Source of the DNA: JBBQZO01 sp038207625
GTDB lineage: Bacteria; Pseudomonadota; Gammaproteobacteria; Burkholderiales; Burkholderiaceae_D
Direction of reading: 5' to 3'
Assembly (NCBI GenBank): GCA_038207625.1
Contig: JBBQZO010000016.1
Span: 55,417-119,416, forward strand
Length of the DNA stretch: 64,000 bases
Below the pieces are notes generated by a model. It saw only the letters and a list, made by a program, of their open reading frames with translations, was not told where the DNA came from and made no database searches. Below are positions 8,888 through 17,215 of this stretch, piece by piece. The position numbers and the translations under genes are program-made. The first letter of the stretch is position 1. Every line of letters starts with the position of its first letter.

Positions 8888-9883
8888 TTAAATCGGGCAG
8901 CTGCCAGCGACGCGATAGTCGACGACCTTGATCTTGCCGCTGACGATGGCCGCTTTCGCTTCGTTGACGCGTTTTTCGATTTCTGGTGTGATCAAGGCGC
9001 GGTTGTCCTTGTCGAGCGCCCAATCGACGCCGCCTTCTTTCAGGCCTTTATAGGTGGTGCCGGCTTTCCAGGTGCCGTTTTTCATCTGCGTGAAGCTGTC
9101 GTAGATGGCGTTGTCGACCCGTTTCATCATCGATGTCAGCATCGTGCCGGGGTGCAGCGCGTTCTGGTTCGAATCGACGCCGATGGCCAGCTTGCCTTTT
9201 TCCTTGGCCGTTTGCAGTGTGCCCATGCCGCTGCCGCCGGCCACGGCGAACACTACGTCAACGCCGCGTTCAAACTGGGCGCGTGCCAGTTCGCCGCCCT
9301 TGGCCGGATCGTTCCAGGCGGCGCTGGTGGTGCCGACCATGTTCTGGATCACTTCCGCCTTCGGGTTGGTGGCCTTGGCGCCCTGCGCGTAGCCGCACTG
9401 GAAAGCGCGGATCAGCGGAATGTCCATGCCGCCGACGAAGCCGAGCTTTTTCGACTTGGACGCCAGCGTGGCGGCCACGCCGACCAGGTAGGAGCCTTCT
9501 TCTTCGCGAAACAGCACCGAGTTCACGTTGTCGCCCTTGGCGACGCTGTCGATCAGCACGAAGTGCACGTTGGGGAATTCCAGCGCGACCTTCTGCACCG
9601 CCTGGGTTTGCGAGAAGCCGATCGCGGCGATCAGGTCGAGCTTTTTGCGCGCCAGGCCGCGTAACACCTGCTCGGCCTGGGTGTCGCTGCTGGCCTGCGC
9701 CTCGATGTAGGAAATCTTGGTTTCCTTCTTGAAGCGCTCGGCGCCTTCGAAGGCGGACTGGTTGAACGACTTGTCGAACTTGCCGCCCGCGTCGTAGACG
9801 ATGCCCAGCTTGGGTTCGGCGGCGGATGCGCCGGCAGCGACGAACAGCGTGGCGAGGGTCAGACTGATTTGCGTGAATTTCAT
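8888..9883 (-). CDS. BMP family nucleoside-binding protein of the ABC importer
   Basis: A 331-residue periplasmic protein of the basic membrane protein (BMP/PnrA/Med) family. It has a Sec signal (LATLFVAAGASAAEPK) without a lipobox. The family start KLGIVYDAGGKFDKSFNQSAFEGAERF is clear, as are LIAAIGFSQTQAV, VGFVGGMDIPLIRAFQCGY-like sequence and VDVVFAVAGGSGMGTLQTA. BMP proteins bind purine and other nucleosides and deliver them to YufO/YufP/YufQ-type components, which follow 78 bases downstream. AGGAG lies 8-12 bases before the ATG. Transaldolase lies 123 bases upstream on the same strand and may share transcription. Confidence 0.9.
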   Translation of the reverse strand: MKFTQISLTLATLFVAAGASAAEPKLGIVYDAGGKFDKSFNQSAFEGAERFKKETKISYIEAQASSDTQAEQVLRGLARKKLDLIAAIGFSQTQAVQKVALEFPNVHFVLIDSVAKGDNVNSVLFREEEGSYLVGVAATLASKSKKLGFVGGMDIPLIRAFQCGYAQGAKATNPKAEVIQNMVGTTSAAWNDPAKGGELARAQFERGVDVVFAVAGGSGMGTLQTAKEKGKLAIGVDSNQNALHPGTMLTSMMKRVDNAIYDSFTQMKNGTWKAGTTYKGLKEGGVDWALDKDNRALITPEIEKRVNEAKAAIVSGKIKVVDYRVAGSCPI

Positions 9884-9909
9884 GGGTCAGCTCCTAGAAT
9901 TTTCGATAT

Positions 9910-9937
9910 TGTATATTTTTACGCGCGGAAAACACAA
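9910..9937 (-). promoter_or_regulatory. Putative sigma-70 promoter for the nucleoside ABC operon
   Basis: On the minus strand TTGTGT (9932-9937) and TATACA (9910-9915) are separated by 16 bases in an AT-rich patch just upstream of the binding-protein gene. This suggests the importer can be transcribed apart from the upstream transaldolase gene. Confidence 0.4.
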
Positions 9938-10006
9938 AAAAGCGACCTGTTCAGGACGATTGATTTTCCGCGCCGCGTCGGCGCCCGTGTCGGCGCCTTG
10001 TCCGCG

Positions 10007-11086
10007 CTAGGCCAGCACGGCCAGCAAATCTGCGTAGGCCTGCTCGAACTGGCGCAAACCGGCCGCCTGCAAGCTTGCGCCGATGGTGTCGAGGTCGATG
10101 CCGTGACGGCCCAGCTGACTAAGTACGCTTTGCGCCTCGCTCACGTCGCCTGGCAGCGTCAACCGCGCTTCGCCGTGGTCGCGAAAGGCCAGCAAGGTGG
10201 CGGTGGGCACGGTGTTGATGGTGTGCGCACCGATCAGTGATTCCACATAATGGACATCGCGCATGGCCGCATCCTTGGTGCCGGTGCTGGCCCACAGCAG
10301 CCATTGCGGGGTGGCGCCGAAGGCGGCGAACACGCCGAACGCGCTGTCGTTTTGCCAGTCGCGGTAGGCGATGCGGGCCAGCGCGATGGCGGTTTTTCCG
10401 CGCAGCGCGCCAGCGCTGGCCGGCAGCAGCGGATCGACCGCCGCGTCGACCCGGCTGATGAAGACGCTGGCCACGCTGGCGATGCGCTGCACCGATAAGC
10501 GTGCCTCGAGCCGGCGCGCCAGGCCGCGCCGATGCGCAGCGCGCACCGCGTTCAGTTGGCGGGCCGTGAAAATGAGCGTCATGTTGACGTTGATGCCGGC
10601 AAAGATCAGCTCTTCCAGCGCCTGCACGCCGGCCTCGGTGGCGGGCACCTTGATCATCGCATTCGGCCGCTCGATCAGCGTCCACAGGCGCTGACCCTCG
10701 GCCACGGTGGCGCCAGCGTCGTGCGCGCAGCGCGGCGCGACTTCGAAGCTGACAAAACCGGCCTGGCCATCGGCGCCCTGGTACACCGGTGCGAGCAGAT
10801 CGCAGGCGCGCCGCACGTCCGGCAACACCAGCGCCTCGAAGCGCGCTTCCGGATCGGCGTGCGCGCCGCGCAGCGCCGGCAGCGCCGCCTGGTAACTACG
10901 GTCGGTGCGGATCGCCTGGCAAAAAATGCTGGGATTGGAGGTGACGCCTTGCACCGCGTCGTCGCGGATCCAGCGACTCAGTTCTCCCGAACTGATCAAC
11001 TCGTGGCTCAGGTTGTCGAGCCAGATTTGCTGGCCCAGGTCGGCCACGCATTGGAGACGGCTGCTGTCGGTGCTGGTATCGGTCAT
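10007..11086 (-). CDS. tal: Transaldolase
   Basis: A 359-residue transaldolase of the long type (actinobacterial/cyanobacterial length). Markers are DNLSHELISSGELSRWIRDDAVQGVTSNPSIF at the N-terminus, NAMIKVPATEAGVQALEEL with the Schiff-base Lys, and GINVNMTLIFTARQL. It exchanges dihydroxyacetone units between sugar phosphates in the non-oxidative pentose-phosphate pathway, in the cytoplasm. ATG 11086 (MTDTSTDSS) is preferred; the frame is open to 11242, but that extension has no family-like sequence. It fits a nucleoside locus by draining ribose-5-P made from nucleosides. A 34-bp block shared with the xapA-deo operon lies upstream. Confidence 0.88.
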   Translation of the reverse strand: MTDTSTDSSRLQCVADLGQQIWLDNLSHELISSGELSRWIRDDAVQGVTSNPSIFCQAIRTDRSYQAALPALRGAHADPEARFEALVLPDVRRACDLLAPVYQGADGQAGFVSFEVAPRCAHDAGATVAEGQRLWTLIERPNAMIKVPATEAGVQALEELIFAGINVNMTLIFTARQLNAVRAAHRRGLARRLEARLSVQRIASVASVFISRVDAAVDPLLPASAGALRGKTAIALARIAYRDWQNDSAFGVFAAFGATPQWLLWASTGTKDAAMRDVHYVESLIGAHTINTVPTATLLAFRDHGEARLTLPGDVSEAQSVLSQLGRHGIDLDTIGASLQAAGLRQFEQAYADLLAVLA

Positions 11087-11721
11087 GAACACATTCCGGT
11101 AAGGGCTGCATCGCCACGCGCTGTTCGCACGGCAATGCGGGTGCTGTTGCTCTACGCAAACGTCGCGCGCTTGCAACAGCTTGCGTTTCCAATTCAAGTG
11201 AAAAAAAACAGCCTGTTTGCCAGGTTGCCGGCCCGTGCGCACCGTGCGCGCCGCGCCGCCAAGCGTCTGGCGTGGTGCATCTGCTCGCCGCCACAGTTCA
11301 TGGTCGACCCTGGCGCAGCGTCGCTGCCAGAGTGGGGTGGGAGCAGGATGGCGGCGAATGGGGCCAGCCGTGCTTGCGTCGTGGGCAATTCTGGCTGGCC
11401 GTGCTTCGGGGCGCGGATCGCGGCGGCATAGCCTTTGAACTATGCATCACGATATATATGTATGGCAAATACGATTTTGCTTAGTAATTTATACAATTGT
11501 CATATAAATGGAAATATAAACGATGTAAGTTTTCCCACACTTTTTTCATGCTACGCTGGCAACTCCCTTGCAGAACGAGGGGCACAAAGTTGTTAGGAAG
11601 AGATTCATGCAAACCACTTTTGCGCAAATTCACGCGCATTAAATAACACTAAAACGACCCGGCTACACGCCGCGGGCGGACCGCAAGGCCCCCGGCAGGT
11701 CGATATAAAGGGAATTCATAC
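11087..11721. other. Intergenic region between divergent transaldolase and TonB receptor genes
   Basis: No supportable gene is seen in these 635 bases. The transaldolase-proximal half is GC-rich and holds only shadow frames. From about 11440 to 11660 it turns AT-rich, which suits promoters, and contains the 34-bp block described at 11439-11472. ACAATTGT at ~11494-11501 also occurs upstream of the psuK-like gene (~17233-17240). A plausible ribosome-binding site AAAGGGAAT precedes the receptor ATG. Confidence 0.5.
11439..11472 (-). promoter_or_regulatory. 34-bp promoter/operator block (copy 1), facing transaldolase
   Basis: Read on the minus strand it is GTATTTGCCATACATAT, six variable bases, then TGATGCATAGT. 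This is identical, with the same 6-base gap, to 17382-17415 upstream of xapA. Within it TTGCCA and CATAGT are 18 bases apart and could be -35 and -10 boxes. GTAT-TTGCC-ATAC is a small dyad that could be an operator. Orientation points to the transaldolase, about 350 bases away; the TonB receptor starts about 250 bases away on the other side. Confidence 0.6.
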
Positions 11722-14007
11722 ATGACGACGCACACCAAAAACTCCATGAAGCGGGCTGGCCGCACTTTGATTGCCCTGGCTGTCGCCAGCGCGTTCCCGC
11801 TGCACGCGGCGCTGGCTCAGGAAGCCAAGCCCGACGAAGCGGCCAAGCCCGAGGCTGGCCAGCTTGAAACGGTGATCGTCACCGCGCAGCGTCGACGCGA
11901 AAACATCAAGGATGTGCCGATGTCGATCACCACGCTCAAGGGCGACAAACTCGACGTGCTCATTTCCGGTGGCCAGGACATCCGTTTTCTGTCGGGGCGC
12001 TCGCCCAGTCTGAACATCGAGTCCGACTACGGTCGCTCGTTCCCGCGTTTTTACATTCGCGGCCAGGGCAATATCGATTTTGACTTGAACGCTTCGCAGC
12101 CGGTCGGCCTGGTGGTTGACGATATCGTGCAGGAAAGTCCGATGCTCAAGGGCTTCCCGGTGTTTGACACGGACCAGATCGAGGTGTTGCGCGGTCCGCA
12201 AGGCACGCTGTTCGGGCGCAACTCGCCGGCCGGCGTGATCAAGTTTGATTCAGTCAAGCCGGTCTTCAAGACCGAGGGCTATGTCACTTTGGGCCTGGGT
12301 AACTATGGCGCGAAGAGCGTCGAAGGTGCCTACAATCTGCCGATCAGCGACACCGTCGCGGCGCGCGTGTCGTTGCAGTCGCAAAATCGCGACGATCGCG
12401 TCCACAACGACCGTCCGAACACGGGCACCAAGGACTTCGAAGGATATAACGACAACGCCGCCCGCCTGCAACTGCTGGTCAAGCCGAGCAAGGATTTCAG
12501 CGCCCTGTTCAACGTGCATGCGCGCGACATGAAAGGCAGCGCCACCCTGTTCCGCGCCAACATCATCAAGAAGGGCACGAACGATCTGGTCGATAACTTC
12601 GACTATGGTTCCTACCCAAGCGACGGGGTCAACAAGCAAACGCTCAGGACCAAGGGCGCCAATGCGCGCCTGCGCTGGGATTTCGACGGCGTCACCCTGC
12701 ACTCGATCACGGGCTACGAGACGGCCGATTTTTACAGTCGCGCGGACGTGGACGGCGGCTACGGCGCAGTGTACGCGCCGCCCTACGGCCCGGGCTTCAT
12801 TCCGTTCTCGCTCGAGACGGCCGACTTGTTGCCCAACCATCATCAGCTGACCCAGGAAGTGCGCGCCGAGTCGGTGGGCACCGGTCCGCTGCAGTGGATC
12901 GCCGGGCTGTTCTACTTCGATGAACATATCCAGATCGACAGTATCGCGTTCGACTCCCTGACGCCAGGCAATCCACAGACGCCGGGTTACACGACGCAAG
13001 TGCAGGATGCCAAGTCATGGGCATTGTTCGGCTCGCTGAACTACACGGTGAGCGAGCAGTTCAAGATGCGCGCGGGGCTGCGCTACACCAACGACAAGAA
13101 GGATTTCTCCGCCAAGCGGGTCGAGGCGACGACGTCGGGGCCATTTAACATCAGCAAGGACTCCAACAACGTCAGTGGCGACGTGAGTGGCACCTATGAG
13201 CTCGACAAGAACACCAATCTGTTTGGACGTATTGCCACCGGTTACCGTGCGCCCAGTATCGTGGGGCGCCTGTATGGCCTGACGGACGAGCCGACGGTGG
13301 CCAATGCGGAAAAAGCGCTGTCGTATGAATTTGGCGTCAAGCAAGATCTGTTCAACAAGCGCGCACGTCTGTCCGCAAGCGTGTTCCAGTACACCGTCAA
13401 AGACAAGCAACTGACCGCCGGCAGCGGCACGGTCAACAAGAACCTGCTGTTGAACGCCGCCAAGGTGACTGGGCAAGGGCTGGAAGTGGACTTCCAGGCC
13501 AACTTGTCGGACGACTGGCGCATGACGATCGGTGGCAGCTACAACGACACCGCGATCAAGGATCCTAGTCTGTTCGTGGCGCACTGCGGCAACGTGACCA
13601 ACAACGCCGCCACAGGATGCACGCCGACCAACGCACCCGGTCCGTTTCCTGGGACGGTGCTGGTCAACGGCAATCCGCTGCCGCGCGCACCGAAGGTGCA
13701 GACCAACTTTACGCTGCGCTACGGCATCCCCTTGGCCAACGGCGAATTCTTTGTCTTCACTGACTGGGCTTACCGCAGTACCTACAATATGTTTCTCGAT
13801 GAGGCGCCCGAATATACTGCCAAGGCCTTGCTCGAAGGCGGCCTGCGGGTTGGCTACAAATGGCATGATGGCAAATATGAAGTCGCCGCTTACGGACGCA
13901 ACATCACCAACCAGGTGCAAGTGGTGGGTGCGATCAGCTTCATCAACCTGACCGGCATGCTCAACGAGCCGCGCACATTAGGCGCTCAGTTCAAAGCCAG
14001 TTTCTAA
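11722..14007 (+). CDS. TonB-dependent outer-membrane receptor (probable nucleoside receptor)
   Basis: A 761-residue protein with a Sec signal (ALAVASAFPLHAALAQ). A TonB-box-like stretch LETVIVTAQRRRENIKDVPMS is followed by the plug domain with YIRGQGNIDFDLN and VLRGPQGTLFGRNSPAGVI (about residues 60-180). The remainder is a 22-strand-type beta-barrel that ends in the aromatic residue of ...GAQFKASF. It would use TonB/ExbBD energy to import a large or scarce ligand. No siderophore genes are near, and it sits among nucleoside uptake and cleavage genes, so nucleosides or oligonucleotide fragments are the inferred ligand. A palindromic repeat follows the stop codon. Confidence 0.88.
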   Translation: MTTHTKNSMKRAGRTLIALAVASAFPLHAALAQEAKPDEAAKPEAGQLETVIVTAQRRRENIKDVPMSITTLKGDKLDVLISGGQDIRFLSGRSPSLNIESDYGRSFPRFYIRGQGNIDFDLNASQPVGLVVDDIVQESPMLKGFPVFDTDQIEVLRGPQGTLFGRNSPAGVIKFDSVKPVFKTEGYVTLGLGNYGAKSVEGAYNLPISDTVAARVSLQSQNRDDRVHNDRPNTGTKDFEGYNDNAARLQLLVKPSKDFSALFNVHARDMKGSATLFRANIIKKGTNDLVDNFDYGSYPSDGVNKQTLRTKGANARLRWDFDGVTLHSITGYETADFYSRADVDGGYGAVYAPPYGPGFIPFSLETADLLPNHHQLTQEVRAESVGTGPLQWIAGLFYFDEHIQIDSIAFDSLTPGNPQTPGYTTQVQDAKSWALFGSLNYTVSEQFKMRAGLRYTNDKKDFSAKRVEATTSGPFNISKDSNNVSGDVSGTYELDKNTNLFGRIATGYRAPSIVGRLYGLTDEPTVANAEKALSYEFGVKQDLFNKRARLSASVFQYTVKDKQLTAGSGTVNKNLLLNAAKVTGQGLEVDFQANLSDDWRMTIGGSYNDTAIKDPSLFVAHCGNVTNNAATGCTPTNAPGPFPGTVLVNGNPLPRAPKVQTNFTLRYGIPLANGEFFVFTDWAYRSTYNMFLDEAPEYTAKALLEGGLRVGYKWHDGKYEVAAYGRNITNQVQVVGAISFINLTGMLNEPRTLGAQFKASF

Positions 14008-14051
14008 ATAAGTAGGGGCAGCGTCGAGTATGTTGCAAAACAATGCGACTC

Positions 14052-14161
14052 TGACCCCAATTGATTGGCAACGTTGAGCTGCGGTACAAAAAACAAATAG
14101 GGTCAGAGTCAGATTAATTTGCAATAGTTGCAAATTAATTCAACTCTGACCCTATTTGTTT
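14052..14161. repeat. GGGTCAGAGT-type palindromic repeat, locus A
   Basis: The main hairpin (14091-14161) has arms ACAAATAGGGTCAGAGT and its exact complement ACTCTGACCCTATTTGT. An inner stem pairs ATTAATTTGCAA with TTGCAAATTAAT. Just left, CTCTGACCCCAATT (about 14050-14063) is one arm of a more decayed second unit. It lies between the convergent TonB receptor and LysR genes, so it may also end transcripts. The same core recurs at 23117, 23240, 38973, 39090 and 44970. Confidence 0.85.
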
Positions 14162-14168
14162 TGCAACG

Positions 14169-15080
14169 TCATTCTTCGGCGCAGGCGGCCGGGTTGAGGA
14201 TGTTGAGGAAGGCGCGCACCACCGGGGCGTCGTCCAGCGTTGTATAGGCGATGTACAGATTGGCCGATGGCGGGTTGGTCTTGATGGGCAGGAAGATCAC
14301 GCCGGGCCAGCCGATCCGGCTGGTCGTTTCGGGCATCAGGGACACGCCCAGGCCGGCGCCCACCATCGCCAGCAGCGTTTGCGGTTCGGACGCTTCCTGG
14401 AAAATATTGGGCTGGAAGCCGGCCTTGACGCAGCATGCCAGCAGGTAGCGCGGGAAGGCCGACTTGTCCAGCGCCAGCGTGAGCATCGGTTCGTCGGCCA
14501 GGTCGGTCAGTTCGATGTACGCCTGCTTGGCCAGTCGGTGGTGTTCGTTGACGGCCACGCAGACGTTTTCGCGAAAGCATAGCTCCTGGCGCAAATTGCC
14601 CTGGCGTAGTTCGTCCTCGTCGAGCTTGGGCTCGCGCCAGAAGCCCACGTCGATCTGTTTGGCGCGCAGCGCCTCGTACTGCACATTCGGGCCGGACTCG
14701 TGCAGCGTCCATGTCACGCGCGGGTATTGAGTCTGGAACTGTTCGAGCAGGCTCGGTATCGGTCCCCACATGGCCGAGCCGACAATGCCCACGCGCAGTC
14801 GGCCCACTTCGCCCCGGTCGATCTGGCGGATCGTGTCGATCGTCATGCGCATCTTGGCCAGCATCTCGGACGCTTCGCTCATCAAGGCCTTGCCCGCCAC
14901 CGTCAGTTCGAAGGTGCGGGTGGTGCGCGCGAACAGGCGCACGCCCAGTTCGCTCTCCAACTTCATGATCTGCTGCGACAGCGGCGGCTGCGAAATGTGC
15001 AGCCGTTCAGCGGCGCGGCTGAAGCTTTTCTCTTCGGCGACGGCCAGGAAGTACTTTAACTGTTTCAGGTCGATGGACAT
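14169..15080 (-). CDS. LysR-type transcriptional regulator
   Basis: A 303-residue LysR protein. The N-terminal winged helix is unmistakable: LKQLKYFLAVAEEKSFSRAA, then LHISQPPLSQQIMKLESELG and LFARTTRTFELTVAG (residues 6-60). Residues ~90-295 form the periplasmic-binding-protein-like effector domain of the CbnR/CatR-like subgroup (RVGIVGSAMWGPIPSLL, GFWREPKLD). It follows psuK-psuG on the same strand with a 41-base gap, so it may be part of that transcript and could sense a nucleoside-derived ligand. The target is not established. The stop codon abuts the palindromic repeat. Confidence 0.9.
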   Translation of the reverse strand: MSIDLKQLKYFLAVAEEKSFSRAAERLHISQPPLSQQIMKLESELGVRLFARTTRTFELTVAGKALMSEASEMLAKMRMTIDTIRQIDRGEVGRLRVGIVGSAMWGPIPSLLEQFQTQYPRVTWTLHESGPNVQYEALRAKQIDVGFWREPKLDEDELRQGNLRQELCFRENVCVAVNEHHRLAKQAYIELTDLADEPMLTLALDKSAFPRYLLACCVKAGFQPNIFQEASEPQTLLAMVGAGLGVSLMPETTSRIGWPGVIFLPIKTNPPSANLYIAYTTLDDAPVVRAFLNILNPAACAEE

Positions 15081-15121
15081 GGCGAACGCTAGCTAGGTGA
15101 ATGAGGGGCGGGCGGCGCGCG

Positions 15122-16066
15122 TCAGCCCTGCAGTGTTGCGCTGGCCGCGCCACCGCGCAGCGCATGCAGTGCCAACGCCAGTTCGGCGCCGACCTGGGCG
15201 TTGTGTTTGACCAGCGCGATATTGGTCGCCAGGCTGCGCCCTTCGGTGAGCTGCTTGATGCGGTTGAGTAGGAACGGCGTGACCGCCTTGCCGACCACGC
15301 CGCCCGCGTGCGCCTCGTCCAGTGCCTGTTCGGTGATCTGGTCGATTTCCACTTTGTCCATCGCGTGCGCCAACGGTACAGGATTGCTGACGACGACGCC
15401 GCCACGCAGGCCCAAACGCCATTTGGTGTCGATGAACTCGGCCTGCGCGCTGGCCGCGTCGAGCTGGAAGTCGGCCTTAAAACCGCTCTCGCGTGTGAAG
15501 AATGCGGGAAAACCTGGCTGGCCGACGCTCACCACCGGCACGCCGTGGGTTTCCAGGTATTCCAGCGTGAGGCCGATGTCGAGAATCGACTTGACGCCGG
15601 CGCACACCACCGCCACGCTGGTCTGGGCCAGTTCCTGCAGGTCGGCCGAGATGTCGAAGCTAGTCGCCGCGCCCCGGTGCACGCCGCCGATGCCGCCGGT
15701 GACGAACACCTCGATGCCGGCCAGTTGCGCGCAGATCATGGTCGCGGCCACCGTCGTCGCGCCCAGGCGGCGCTGGGCGATCACGAACGGCAGGTCGCGC
15801 CGGCTGACCTTCATCGCGTCCGGCGAGGTGCCCAGCAGTGCAAGTTGTTCGGCGGTCAGGCCGACGCAGATCTTGCCGTCGATGACGGCGATGGTGGCCG
15901 GCACCGCGCCGGCGGCGCGGATGATCTGCTCAACTTCGCGGGCCATCTGCACGTTTTGCGGGTAGGGCATGCCGTGCGAGATGATGGTCGACTCGAGCGC
16001 GACGATGGCTTGGCCGGTCGCACGGGCATGCGCCACTTCGGGCGAGAACAGAAGAAATTGGTGCAT
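15122..16066 (-). CDS. psuG: Pseudouridine-5'-phosphate glycosidase
   Basis: A 314-residue protein that matches PsuG over its whole length. Conserved parts are ALESTIISHGMPYPQNVQMA (residues ~23-42), IAVIDGKICVGL, VFVTGGIGGVHRGAATSFDISADLQEL, and CAGVKSILDIGLTLEYLETHGVPVV. PsuG cleaves the C-glycosidic bond of pseudouridine 5'-phosphate, giving uracil and ribose-5-phosphate. The kinase that makes its substrate is encoded 3 bases upstream. Uracil could then feed the pyrimidine-degradation locus at 36-46 kb and ribose-5-P the transaldolase reaction. Confidence 0.93.
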   Translation of the reverse strand: MHQFLLFSPEVAHARATGQAIVALESTIISHGMPYPQNVQMAREVEQIIRAAGAVPATIAVIDGKICVGLTAEQLALLGTSPDAMKVSRRDLPFVIAQRRLGATTVAATMICAQLAGIEVFVTGGIGGVHRGAATSFDISADLQELAQTSVAVVCAGVKSILDIGLTLEYLETHGVPVVSVGQPGFPAFFTRESGFKADFQLDAASAQAEFIDTKWRLGLRGGVVVSNPVPLAHAMDKVEIDQITEQALDEAHAGGVVGKAVTPFLLNRIKQLTEGRSLATNIALVKHNAQVGAELALALHALRGGAASATLQG

Positions 16067-16069
16067 GGC

Positions 16070-17215
16070 TCAGTCCTGATAAAGAGTGTTGAAGGGCTGC
16101 GGCGCCGCGTGCGCGTCACTGAAATTGTGGATGTCGTCGAGCAGGTCGGACGTCAGTCCGGCGCACACTGTGTCCGCACAGGCCAGCGTCATGGCCGACA
16201 GGCGCAGGCCGCGCCGGCAGGCCAACTCCAGGTCGTCGTCGCCCTGGAATAGCGACCAGCATACGGCGGCGGCAAACGCGTCGCCGGCGCCGGTGACGTC
16301 GACGATGTCGGCCGGTTCAGCCGGCAGGTGGCGCAGGCCCTGGGCATTGGTATAGAACACGCCATCGACGCCGCGCGTGACGATCACGTCGCGTGCGCCC
16401 TGGCCTTGCACCGTGCGGCAGGCGGCCAGCAACTCGGCGTCATTGGCGATGTGTGCGCCGATCCGGGTCTCCAGTTCGCCTTGATTGAGGATCAGCAGGC
16501 GCAGCCCGTGCAGGTCGGCGGGCAGGCGCGCCATTTTCGGCTGCGACACCGCCACCAGCACCAGCGGCACCGAATCGCGCATCGCGTCGCGCAGCAGCGT
16601 GGCGATGCTCTCGCACGGCAGGTTCAGGTCGGCCACGGTCAGGGCCGCGGCGGCGCGTTGCGGCTGGCGGCTGGCCAACACGTCCGGCGTGAACTGGTCA
16701 TATAGGTGCATGTCGGCCATGGCCAGCATCATTTCGCCATGGTCGTCGAGCACCGCCGTGTAGGTGCCGCTGCAGCAGCCTTGCAGCAGCAGGCTGCCGC
16801 GTGTGTCGATGCCGATTTCCTCGGCGTGCTCGCGCAGCGCGCGCCCGGACGTGTCATCGCCCAGCACCGTCAGCAGCGCCACCGGGCTGCCCAGGCGTGC
16901 CAGGTTCTCGGCAATATTGCGCGCCACGCCGCCGAATGATTCGTCCTGGCGGGCCGGGTTCGAGGTGCCCATGGTCAGCGTGGCGATCGCGCGCAGCTTG
17001 CGGTCCAGGTTGGCCGCGCCCACGCAGACGATGGGGCGCCGATCCGGCAGCACATAGGCGCGCCCGAGCAGGCGCCGTTCGCGCATCAGCGCCGCCACAT
17101 GGCCGGCCACGGCCGAGCGCGACAGGCGCAGCTCGACCGCCAGATCCTGCTGGGAAATGAAGGGATTGGTGCGTATCAGTTCGTACAACTGATCCTTCTT
17201 GGACAGTTCGGTCAT
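16070..17215 (-). CDS. psuK: HTH-PfkB carbohydrate kinase, probable pseudouridine kinase
   Basis: A 381-residue protein. Residues 1-60 are a helix-turn-helix (QLYELIRTNPFISQQDLAVELRLSRSAVAGHVAALM) like that of E. coli YeiI. Residues ~65-370 are a ribokinase/PfkB domain, with GGVARNIAENLARLG near the substrate-binding start and DVTGAGDAFAAAVCWSLFQ holding the GAGD catalytic Asp. It is tightly coupled to psuG, so pseudouridine is the likely substrate. ATG 17215 is chosen because AGGG lies about 8 bases upstream, while the longer start (17236) has no such site. The HTH suggests it may also sense and regulate. Confidence 0.88.
   Translation of the reverse strand: MTELSKKDQLYELIRTNPFISQQDLAVELRLSRSAVAGHVAALMRERRLLGRAYVLPDRRPIVCVGAANLDRKLRAIATLTMGTSNPARQDESFGGVARNIAENLARLGSPVALLTVLGDDTSGRALREHAEEIGIDTRGSLLLQGCCSGTYTAVLDDHGEMMLAMADMHLYDQFTPDVLASRQPQRAAAALTVADLNLPCESIATLLRDAMRDSVPLVLVAVSQPKMARLPADLHGLRLLILNQGELETRIGAHIANDAELLAACRTVQGQGARDVIVTRGVDGVFYTNAQGLRHLPAEPADIVDVTGAGDAFAAAVCWSLFQGDDDLELACRRGLRLSAMTLACADTVCAGLTSDLLDDIHNFSDAHAAPQPFNTLYQD

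Noticed and set aside
11087..11431. Long open frames on both strands upstream of the transaldolase
   Set aside because: No ribosome-binding site, no recognisable domain, and R/A/P-rich composition; they are treated as GC-driven frames.
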